A stretch of DNA of 7,662 nt, from NCBI GenBank assembly GCA_016786965.1, contig JAEUVL010000120.1:1-7662 (forward strand), written 5' to 3'. Positions 1 to 7,400 of this stretch are shown one piece after another. Position numbers and translations under genes: made by a program. The stretch comes from Chitinophagaceae bacterium. GTDB taxonomy: Bacteria > Bacteroidota > Bacteroidia > Chitinophagales > Chitinophagaceae. Numbering within the stretch: the stretch's first letter is position 1; every line of letters starts with the position of its first letter. The notes beneath the pieces were generated by a model. That model did no database searches. It saw only the letters and a list, made by a program, of their open reading frames with translations, and was not told the origin of the DNA.

Positions 1-672
1 GTAGTAAGCAACGCCACTACGTACAGCTGGTCTCCCACCACCGGCGTAAGCAATCCCGGCATTGCCAATCCTGTTATCACACCAACAGGCACTACTACCT
101 ATACACTGACGGCCACTCTCGGTTCTTGTACATTGCAGCGCTCCTTTACCTTGTCAGTATTCCCCGGCGCATCAGCCTTTGCCGGCCCGGATGCTTCCAT
201 TATAGCAGGAGATACTTACCAGATGCAGGCTACCGGTTCCGCAGGTTCTTACCTGTGGTCACCCTCAACAGGATTAAGCAGTGCCAATATACTGAACCCG
301 AATGCCAACCCGCAGGTGACGACCACTTACCAGCTCACGGTTACCAATCCCCAGGGCTGTATCGCCAGAGATGAAGTAACCATTACTGTGGTTCCTTATT
401 GTATCAAGCCAATGGAAGCCTTTACACCTAACGGTGATGGCATTAATGAACGGTGGCTGATCACCAATGGCAACTGCCTTATCAGCGCCAAAGCACAGGT
501 GTTCAACCGGTATGGCGCCAAAGTATTTGAATCCAATGATTATAAGAATACATGGGATGGAACCTACGAAGGCAAACCTCTTCCCGATGGCACTTATTAT
601 TACATCATCAGCTTTAAACTGATAAACGGAAGAACTGAATACCTGAAAGGAAACTTAACTATTCTGAGATAA
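1..672 (+). CDS. C-terminal part of a T9SS-secreted surface protein with Ig/PKD-like repeats and a gliding-motility-associated type-B C-terminal domain (5' partial)
   Basis: Frame 1 is open from the first base to TAA at 670-672, giving 223 visible residues. The true start lies upstream, so the ATG at 133 is only an internal methionine. Two tandem Ig/PKD-like modules are visible. Each carries a Y-x-W-S-P-[ST]-T-G motif (tryptophans at visible residues 10 and 86, a 76-residue period) and a TTTYxLT strand. From about residue 135 to the end is the CHU_C/type-B C-terminal domain, recognised by FTPNGDGINE (141-150), VFNRYGAKVFES, a TWDGTYEGKPLPDGTYYY-type segment and a final KGNLTILR. In this family the domain directs export through the type IX secretion system and cell-surface attachment. 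The gene lies 19 bp upstream of a PorP/SprF gene, the expected partner and probably in the same operon. The ligand and role cannot be read from this fragment; a SprB-like adhesin is an inference. Confidence 0.9.
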   Translation, partial: VVSNATTYSWSPTTGVSNPGIANPVITPTGTTTYTLTATLGSCTLQRSFTLSVFPGASAFAGPDASIIAGDTYQMQATGSAGSYLWSPSTGLSSANILNPNANPQVTTTYQLTVTNPQGCIARDEVTITVVPYCIKPMEAFTPNGDGINERWLITNGNCLISAKAQVFNRYGAKVFESNDYKNTWDGTYEGKPLPDGTYYYIISFKLINGRTEYLKGNLTILR

Positions 673-691
673 TCATTAAACTATTAAAGAG

Positions 692-1591
692 ATGAAACGC
701 TATATATTTCTTTTATCATTACTGGCATCTGTTACCGTTGTTTCGGCACAACAGTTAATGACCTCTTCTTTATACGATCAGCACGGCAACCTGCACAATC
801 CTGCCACCGCCGGTGCGCAGAAGCATGGAGTGGTGGGAGCTTCGTACCGCAAAATGTGGGATGGTATTGACGGCGGCCCGCAAACAACCCTGGTATTTGG
901 CTCCGGCTATATCAAGAGCGCCAAGATCGGTATTGGTGGGTATGTTTACAATGATGTAACGGGCCCCACCAAACGTACCGGCTTACAAACGTCGTATGCT
1001 TATCATATTCCGCTGAAGAACGGAGAGGCTTCTTTTTCTATCGGACTGGAAGCAAGGTTTCAGCAATTTTCGATCGATAAAGTAAAACTGCAGGCTTCAC
1101 TGGGCAATGACCCCGTACTGGCCGGAGCAGATAACCGCTTCAAAGGCGATGCCGGCGTAGGAGTGGCCTACACCGGTAAAAAATTCCAGATAGGCGCCAG
1201 TGCCAGCCAGTTGATACAAACCAAGCTGGATTTTTATAGCGGCAACCTTAGCCGTACAGAAGAAGCAAGGCTCTACCGCCATTATTATTTACACAGTAAC
1301 TACATCTGGGATGTGGATGGCAATACTAAGATCATTCCCAACATCCTGTTCATTTACCTGCCCAATGCGCCACTGGAGTTTCAGGGTGGTGCCCGGGTGG
1401 AGCACAAAGAAGTGTTTTGGTGGGGTTTGGCCCTGCGGGCAAGACAAAGCTGGATGTTATCTGCCGGTGTAAAAGTGCATAAGAAATTCACCATCGGCTA
1501 TTGCTTTGATATTTTCAACACACCATTAAGTGTCTACGATAAAGGGTCAAACGGGCATGAATTACTGCTTCGGTATGATTTTTTAAAGTAA
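692..1591 (+). CDS. PorP/SprF family type IX secretion system membrane protein
   Basis: This is a complete protein of 299 residues, the usual size for the family (about 300). Residues 1-19 form a Sec signal peptide: MKR, a hydrophobic stretch, then VVSA before QQ. The mature N-terminus has the family pattern LYDQHGNLHNPATAG (residues 27-41; the N-P-A-x-A-G box), followed by YRKMWDGIDGGPQTT. The rest alternates polar and hydrophobic residues, as in an outer-membrane beta-barrel, and ends with the strand LLLRYDFLK. In Flavobacterium johnsoniae, SprF is needed for secretion of the adhesin SprB, and type-B CTD proteins typically need such a partner. The adjacent upstream gene encodes a type-B CTD protein, so this is probably its dedicated partner. 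The ATG at 692 is chosen because an in-frame TAA at 677-679 rules out extension and because it gives a good signal peptide. No convincing Shine-Dalgarno is present; the AAAGAG abutting the ATG is too close. Confidence 0.92.
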   Translation: MKRYIFLLSLLASVTVVSAQQLMTSSLYDQHGNLHNPATAGAQKHGVVGASYRKMWDGIDGGPQTTLVFGSGYIKSAKIGIGGYVYNDVTGPTKRTGLQTSYAYHIPLKNGEASFSIGLEARFQQFSIDKVKLQASLGNDPVLAGADNRFKGDAGVGVAYTGKKFQIGASASQLIQTKLDFYSGNLSRTEEARLYRHYYLHSNYIWDVDGNTKIIPNILFIYLPNAPLEFQGGARVEHKEVFWWGLALRARQSWMLSAGVKVHKKFTIGYCFDIFNTPLSVYDKGSNGHELLLRYDFLK

Positions 1592-1613
1592 AGGCTAACA
1601 GCCAAAATTAGTT

Positions 1614-1660
1614 GAAGGAGGTAAAGAGGTTGTACAAGACCCTCTTTACCTCTTTTGTTT
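1614..1660 (+). terminator. rho-independent terminator after the adhesin/sprF-like operon
   Basis: GAGGTAAAGAGG (1618-1629) pairs perfectly with CCTCTTTACCTC (1641-1652): a 12-bp stem around an 11-nt loop, followed by TTTTGTTT (1653-1660). The stem can be extended outward at 1614-1617 with A-T and G-T pairs into the T-tract. It starts 23 nt after the sprF-like stop codon. The T-rich tail is present only on the + side, so the element looks unidirectional. Confidence 0.9.
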
Positions 1661-1696
1661 GCAGCACCATCACCTGCTTTATGGCCCCTGACCGGC

Positions 1697-1723
1697 TTGC
1701 AGCAGGCAGGCTCGTTGCTGCAA
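1697..1723. other. inverted repeat / possible hairpin without T-tract
   Basis: TTGCAGCA (1697-1704) is the exact reverse complement of TGCTGCAA (1716-1723), separated by 11 nt. No T-run follows, so it is not a standard terminator. It could be an RNA hairpin, a dyad protein-binding site, or chance; GCAGCA words also recur nearby at about 1661 and 1727. Confidence 0.35.
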
Positions 1724-1773
1724 CTGGCAGCACAAACAGGTATTTAAAAAGCAGATAAAGGGGAAATGAACCG

Positions 1774-1860
1774 CTGATGACCCGTAGATAACCCGCTCCT
1801 TATATACCGGCTTATCATCGGCTTATCACCGTCTTATCACCGGCTTATCATCGGCTTATC
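1774..1860. repeat. array of 11-bp direct repeats, consensus CTTATCAYCGG
   Basis: Four consecutive 11-mers are clear: CTTATCATCGG (1811-1821), CTTATCACCGT (1822-1832), CTTATCACCGG (1833-1843) and CTTATCATCGG (1844-1854). A fifth, truncated CTTATC follows at 1855-1860. A degenerate 12-nt unit, CTTATATACCGG, lies immediately before them (1799-1810). Two more 11-mers ending in CCCG, CTGATGACCCG and TAGATAACCCG, sit in tandem at 1774-1795. An 11-bp unit cannot keep a reading frame, and stop codons are not avoided, so the array is non-coding. The period is close to one DNA helical turn, which would place each unit on the same face. A regulatory function is inference; a slippage-generated minisatellite is equally possible. 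Confidence 0.8.
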
Positions 1861-2009
1861 TACCAGGAAGCCATAACGAAACAGACCATACAGGGTATGT
1901 GTTTAAACAAGGTGGGAGGGTAAAGAATACAGGCAGGCAGGGCAAATGCACCTGTTCATGATATTTTATGCGATCATTTTTCCTTGCTGAATCACTTCTC
2001 TTTCACTCC

Positions 2010-2039
2010 TTTACCCTTAGCCAAAAATCACTAAATTCG
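2010..2039 (+). promoter_or_regulatory. weak candidate Bacteroidota-type promoter for relA/spoT
   Basis: TAAATTCG (2032-2039) differs from the Bacteroidota -7 consensus TAnnTTTG at one position. TTTA (2010-2013) is a one-mismatch version of the -33 TTTG element, with an 18-bp spacer. If used, transcription would begin only a few bases before the ATG at 2046 and give an almost leaderless message. Both elements are imperfect, so this is a tentative call. Confidence 0.3.
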
Positions 2040-2045
2040 TAGACA

Positions 2046-4292
2046 ATGGAAACTGTAGCCCAGATACCCAAGTACAACCTGAATGAAGAGGACGAAAAGA
2101 AACTGATCCTGAGGGAGTACCGTTCCCTGCTGAAGGTGCTTAAGACCAAGTTAAAACCCGGAGATAAGAACCTTATCCGCATAGCTTTTGAAATGGCGGC
2201 GGAGGCCCATAAGACCATGCGCCGCAAAAGTGGTGAGCCCTACATCCTGCACCCGATTGCGGTAGCCAAGATCTGCGTGGACGAGATAGGCCTCGGTATC
2301 CGCTCCACTATCTGCGCCCTGCTGCATGATACAGTGGAGGATACCGATATTTCCCTGGACGATATCAAAAGAGAATTTGGGGAAGAGATCACCCGCATTG
2401 TGGACGGGCTTACTAAAATTTCCAACGTAATAGATGTAAATGCCTCGCAACAGGCTGAGAATTTTAAAAAGATACTGCTTACCCTTACCGATGATCCCAG
2501 GGTAATATTGATAAAACTGGCCGACCGGCTGCATAATATGCGGACCCTCGACAGTATGAAACGGGAAAAGCAATTAAAGATCGCTTCGGAAACGGTATAT
2601 GTGTATGCCCCGCTGGCACACCGGATGGGATTGTACAATATCAAAACAGAAATGGAAGACCTGGCAATGAAGTACATGGAGCCGGACGTGTACAAAGACA
2701 TTGCCCGTAAGCTGGCCGAAACGAAAAAGGAGAGAAGCAAGTATATCAATGAGTTCATCAAACCTATCCGGGATAAATTAGAAAAAGCCAGCCTGAACGC
2801 TGAGATATATGGTCGTCCCAAGAGCATCCATTCCATCTGGAATAAAATGAAAAAGAAAGGGGTGGAGTTTGAAGAAGTGTATGACCTTTTTGCTATCAGG
2901 GCTATTTTGGATTCGCCACCGGAAAAAGAAAAAGAGGATTGCTGGAAAGTTTATTCCATGATAACGGATGAGTACAATCCTTCTCCGGAGCGGCTGCGGG
3001 ATTGGCTGAGCAATCCTAAAAGTAATGGCTATGAAGCGCTGCACACTACCGTGATGGGGCCACAGGGCCGCTGGGTGGAAGTACAGATACGTACCAAAAG
3101 GATGAATGAGATCGCAGAAAAGGGACTTGCCGCCCACTGGAAATATAAAGAAGGCACCAGCGATGAAAGCCGTTTTGATAAATGGTTTCAGCAGATACGG
3201 GAAGTGATCACCAACCAGGAAACGGACAGCATAGATTTCTTACAGGACTTCAAGACCAGTTTCCTGGCCGAAGAGATATATGTGTACACCCCCAAGGGTG
3301 ATGTAAAGATGCTGCCGGTAGGCTCCACCGCACTTGACTTTGCCTTTTCCATTCACAGTGCTATCGGGGTAAAAACGATCGGCGCCAAAGTGAACCATAA
3401 ACTGGTGCCCATCAGCCATAAGCTGCAGAGCGGTGACCAGGTGGAGATCATTACCAGTAATAAACAAAAAGCATCAGAAGACTGGCTGGGCTTTGTGGTT
3501 ACTTCCAAAGCCAAAGGAAGAATACGGGATGCCCTGAAAGAAGAAAAACGGAAAGTGGCGGATGAAGGTAAGTACACGGTACAGCGCAAACTGGAAGGGC
3601 TGGGCGTGCCCATGTCCCAGCACAACATTGATGAACTGGTGCAATGGTATAAACTGCCTTCCAACCTTGACCTGTTTTACCAGGTATCGGTAAAAAATAT
3701 TGATCTCAAAGAGCTGAAAGAATTTAAAGTGATGGGCGACCGGCTGGAAGCGCCAAGACCGGTGAAGATACAGGAGCTGAAACCGGAGTACAATCCGGCC
3801 CAACAGGGTGCTAACCGGAAGGATGCCGAACTGGTGATCTTTGGGGAAAGCAGTGATAAGATAGTGTATAACCTGGCCAACTGCTGCAAACCCATTCCCG
3901 GGGACGATGTGTTTGGATTTGTAACCACCGGAAAAGGCTTAACCATACACCGCACCAATTGCCCCAATGCCACAAAGCTACTGTCCAACTACGGGCATCG
4001 GGTGGTGAAGACCAAGTGGGCAAAGAACAAAGAGATATCCTTCCTGACCGGGGTGAAGATAGTGGGCATGGATGATGTGGGCGTGGTGAATAAGATCACC
4101 ATGCTGATCTCCGGCGAACTGAAAATAAATATAGCAGCCCTTACCATTGAAGCAAAGGAGGGATTGTTTGAAGGCAATATCAAGCTATATGTACATGATA
4201 AAGAAGAACTGGACAACCTGGTGCAAAGCCTGCTGAACCTGCCGGGCATCGAGTCGGTGGAGCGGTATGATATGGAGGATATACCGTCGTGA
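2046..4292 (+). CDS. bifunctional (p)ppGpp synthetase/hydrolase, RelA/SpoT family
   Basis: This 748-residue cytoplasmic enzyme makes (p)ppGpp from ATP plus GTP/GDP and hydrolyses it, controlling the stringent response. The length is normal for long RSH proteins. The hydrolase HD domain is about residues 35-190: RKSGEPYILHP with H69, the metal and catalytic motif HDTVED (H94, D95, E98, D99), and LADRLHNMRTL with D160 and N164. All key residues are present, so hydrolysis should be active. The synthetase is about 235-370: GRPKSIHSI (R257), YDLFAIR (D280), an RLRD motif (316-319), PKSNGYEALHTT (Y329) and EVQIRT (E345). The basic RxRD resembles the RxKD of bifunctional Rel/SpoT rather than the acidic EXDD of RelA-only enzymes. 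TGS is about 409-470, followed by a helical region, a zinc-finger-like motif with C613, C614, H635 and C639, and an ACT domain from about 664. The start is fixed by an in-frame TAG at 2040-2042. The gene appears to be monocistronic. Confidence 0.97.
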   Translation: METVAQIPKYNLNEEDEKKLILREYRSLLKVLKTKLKPGDKNLIRIAFEMAAEAHKTMRRKSGEPYILHPIAVAKICVDEIGLGIRSTICALLHDTVEDTDISLDDIKREFGEEITRIVDGLTKISNVIDVNASQQAENFKKILLTLTDDPRVILIKLADRLHNMRTLDSMKREKQLKIASETVYVYAPLAHRMGLYNIKTEMEDLAMKYMEPDVYKDIARKLAETKKERSKYINEFIKPIRDKLEKASLNAEIYGRPKSIHSIWNKMKKKGVEFEEVYDLFAIRAILDSPPEKEKEDCWKVYSMITDEYNPSPERLRDWLSNPKSNGYEALHTTVMGPQGRWVEVQIRTKRMNEIAEKGLAAHWKYKEGTSDESRFDKWFQQIREVITNQETDSIDFLQDFKTSFLAEEIYVYTPKGDVKMLPVGSTALDFAFSIHSAIGVKTIGAKVNHKLVPISHKLQSGDQVEIITSNKQKASEDWLGFVVTSKAKGRIRDALKEEKRKVADEGKYTVQRKLEGLGVPMSQHNIDELVQWYKLPSNLDLFYQVSVKNIDLKELKEFKVMGDRLEAPRPVKIQELKPEYNPAQQGANRKDAELVIFGESSDKIVYNLANCCKPIPGDDVFGFVTTGKGLTIHRTNCPNATKLLSNYGHRVVKTKWAKNKEISFLTGVKIVGMDDVGVVNKITMLISGELKINIAALTIEAKEGLFEGNIKLYVHDKEELDNLVQSLLNLPGIESVERYDMEDIPS

Positions 4293-4451
4293 TCATAATG
4301 CTTCTAAAGTGTTGTAAATCTTGAGTTATTAACCACAGATGCACTTTTTTGGTAATTCAGGGAACCGCCTTAGGCTTTTCTTAACTTTTTTGGTTATTTT
4401 GTAGGCCTGTTGAGGAACTGATTTTACCCAAACAAACTGCATTTCTTAGTT
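4293..4451. other. intergenic region between relA/spoT and the repeat adhesin
   Basis: This 159-bp stretch is richer in A and T than its flanks and should hold the promoter for the adhesin gene. TATTTTG (4395-4401) resembles the -7 element TAnnTTTG but is one T short, and no TTTG is correctly spaced upstream, so I do not call a promoter. GCCTTAGGC followed by TTTTC (around 4368-4380) is only a 3-bp stem and is not a credible terminator for relA/spoT. Confidence 0.5.
4343..4398 (+). repeat. near-perfect 15-bp direct repeat upstream of the adhesin gene
   Basis: ACTTTTTTGGTAATT (4343-4357) and ACTTTTTTGGTTATT (4384-4398) match at 14 of 15 bases. Their starts are 41 bp apart, about four helical turns. 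The second copy ends 54 bp before the ATG at 4452. The position suits a paired regulator site, but the T-run is low-complexity and the pairing may be chance. Confidence 0.45.
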
Positions 4452-7400
4452 ATGAGAATCACATTGTTGAGAACCCTCACAGCCCTTGGCTGTTTATTTG
4501 TTCTTTCCGGAAGCGTATCCGCACAATATTGGTTTAACTGCGCAAAAGACACGGTATTGCCGGGTTGCCCGCCAGCCGCTTGTTTTACCATTAAAAGTAA
4601 AGTTCCTGACCCGCAGCGCCAGGCTACTACATATGCAGTAAACAGTCCAGTTGTGAATCCCACTTGTTTATTGGCCGCATATGATCCTGCTGTTCCCCAG
4701 ACTCCAACGATGCTTAATGTTGATGACAGGTACACCAATCCAATAAACATAGGGTTTCCCTTTACTTTCTTTGGGAATGTCCGAACCCAATTACTGGCAA
4801 GCAGTAATGGATACGTATGTTTTGATCTTGCCGAAGCAAACCAGTTTTCACATTGGAATATTATTAATGGAGGAGCACCTCAGGATTTGCCCAGTACTTT
4901 TTATGACAGGGAGTTGATAATGGGGCCATATCATGATATTGACGTGGGAGTCACTACATCCCCCAACAGATTGATTTCTTATGTTGGTGCCGGTATTTCT
5001 CCTTATCGTACATGGACATTGTCGTACTATAAAATTCCTTTGTTTTCCGGTGCCTGTAATAATCTTTTTGAGAACACGCATACAATCACCTTATATGAAT
5101 CTAATGGCATTATTGATGTAGCCCTTTATGATATGCAGATATGTCCCGGATGGAACCAGGGACGGTCAATGGTGGGAGTACAGAACAATGCCAGGGATAT
5201 TGGAGTGATGGTGCCGGGCCGCCGAGCTTCTGATCCGCCATGGGGTGCAGTCGGTATGTCTGAAAAATACCGTTTTGTACCTATTGGAGGTATTCCGCTT
5301 TTCAGAAGGGCAGAATTATATGATATGAGTGGAAACCTTGTATCGGTAGGCACATCTGTTGCTCTTCCCAGTGGAGACAGAGAAGTTTCTTTTCCTAATA
5401 TATGCCCGCCTCCCGGTACCACAACTCAGTATGAAGTGCGGGCTTTTTATGATAAGATAGACGATATAACCGTAGAAGTGATGGGCAGAGATACCATCCG
5501 GGTTGATCGTCAGCAGGGATTGGCAGCCACCCCTGTCACCACCCGTGCCAACTGTGGTGTCCCTGATGGCACCATCACTGTTACGGCTGTTAGCGGTGGC
5601 AATGGCGGACCTTACGAATATTCTTTAGATGGCATTACCTGGCAGCTTTCCAACACGTTTACCGGTTTATTGGCGGGTACCTATACTGTTTATGTTAGAG
5701 ATATTGCGGGTGTATGTACCGGTAACTATTCAGCAGTTGTTGGGGTCATAGGAAATCTTTCTGCCGTTACCGCCAGCACGCCTATTGCCTGCACAGGAGT
5801 AAATAATGGTACCATCACCATATCTTCTTCCTCCGGCACAGCGCCATTTACCTTTTCTTTAGATGGTGGAACTTTCATTGCAGGGGCATTGCCTTATACT
5901 TTTACAGGGCTTACCGCTGGTAACCACACGGTAGTGGTAAAAGATATAAATAACTGTGTTACCAATACCATTACGATCAACGTTACCACCGGCACCGGCG
6001 TTACTGCCACCACTTCTGCCACGGCTACTTCCTGCCCCGGCGCTACGAATGGAACCATTACTGTAAACACAACAGCAGGAACTGCTCCTTTCACATACCA
6101 ACTTGGTGCAGGCACCCCTCAAGCCTCGAATGTATTTACCGGACTTGCAGGTGGTACCTATACCATTACTGTAAGAGATGCTGTTGGCTGTAGCCGGGTA
6201 TTGACCAGGACCGTTCTAAACGGAACAGCAGTTACCGCCACCACTGCACTAACCGCAGCCAGTTGCTCAGGCGCTTCTAATGGAAGTGTGGTCGTTACCC
6301 CCACCAATGGCACAGGGCCTTACACTTTTGTGCTGGATGGAGTAACTACCCAAACTGGCGCTACGAACACTACTTTCACCAATCTTACTCCCGGTCCGCA
6401 TAGTGTTGTTATTACTGATAACCCTACTGGTTGTTTAAGTAATACCATCAACTTTACGATAGCTGCAGGTGCCGTCATTCTTGCTAATGCTGTTCCTGCT
6501 GCCACTTCCTGCAATGGGGCAGCAGATGGTTCCATTACTGTAACGCCTACTACCGGTACTGCTCCTTATACCTTCTCATTAGATGGAGGAGCATATCTGC
6601 CTGGCGCAGCACCTTACACCTTTAATAACCTTGCAGCCGGAGCCCATACCATAAGGGTCACAGATGCCAATGGATGTGTTACCAACGTTATCAACGTAAA
6701 CATTGCCGTAGGCCCTCAACTGGCCGCCACGGCTGCTCCATCAGCCACTTCCTGTAATGGGGCTTCAAACGGATCTATTACTGTAACGCCTACCAATGGC
6801 AATGCGCCTTACATGTTCTCATTAGATGGTGCCGCTCCTGTTGCCGGAGCTGCTCCTTATACATTTACCAATGTATCTGCCGGACCACATACGGTGGTTA
6901 TGACGGATGCTGCGGGATGTATCACTAATACTATTAACGTGGATGTGGCAGTTGGTCCCACACTTACAACCTCTGTCAATAAAACCGATGTGGCTTGCAA
7001 TGGTAATGCCACTGGTTCTATAGTGGTTACCCAGCCTGTCATAGGTATTGCACCGTATGAGTATTCACTGGATAACATTACCTGGCAGGCCAGCAATACC
7101 TTTAGCGGGCTGGTAGCTGGTACATATACTGTTTATTACCGGGAGGGGAATGGCTGTGTGGGTTCGCAAACGATCACCGTTACAGAACCTGCTGCGATGA
7201 CTGCTTCTGCCGCCACCGTACCCGTAGTGTGTAATGGCCAGAGCAATGGTATCATCACCGTAACCTCCGGCGGCGGCGTGGCCCCGCATGAGTTTTCAAT
7301 AGATGGCGGTACCACCTGGCAAAGCAGCAATGTGTTTAATGTGCCTGCCGGTCCTTACACTATTATCATCCGCGATGCCAATGGCTGCACTACTACCCGA

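Larger units (their letters stand above)
1592..2045. other. 454-bp intergenic region between the sprF-like gene and relA/spoT
   Basis: I see no supportable coding sequence here on either strand. From left to right it contains a strong intrinsic terminator (1614-1660), a second hairpin without a T-tract (1697-1723), a period-11 direct-repeat array (1774-1860), roughly 150 bp without recognisable structure, and a weak candidate promoter just before relA/spoT. The separation suggests that relA/spoT is not co-transcribed with the upstream genes. Confidence 0.7.

Noticed and set aside
133..135. ATG at 133 as the start of the first gene
   Set aside because: The same frame is open back to base 1 and encodes another Ig-like repeat (with YSWSPTTG) before this methionine, so the gene starts outside the window.
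126..374. Frame-3 ORF of 82 codons overlapping the first gene
   Set aside because: It is out of frame with the Ig-like/CHU_C protein, is rich in Arg, Tyr and Pro, and has no family features.
1774..1860. CRISPR array
   Set aside because: The units are 11 bp and directly adjacent, with no unique spacers, and no cas genes are present.
2151..4249. Antisense ORFs of up to 198 codons opposite relA/spoT
   Set aside because: They lie entirely opposite a fully conserved RelA/SpoT coding sequence and show no recognisable domain; they are shadows of its codon usage.
4366..4391. Intrinsic terminator after relA/spoT
   Set aside because: GCC-TTA-GGC gives only a 3-bp stem; the T-rich stretch alone is not enough.
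4424..4750. Antisense ORF of 108 codons over the adhesin start
   Set aside because: It overlaps the signal peptide and N-terminal module of the + strand adhesin and resembles no known protein family that I recognise.
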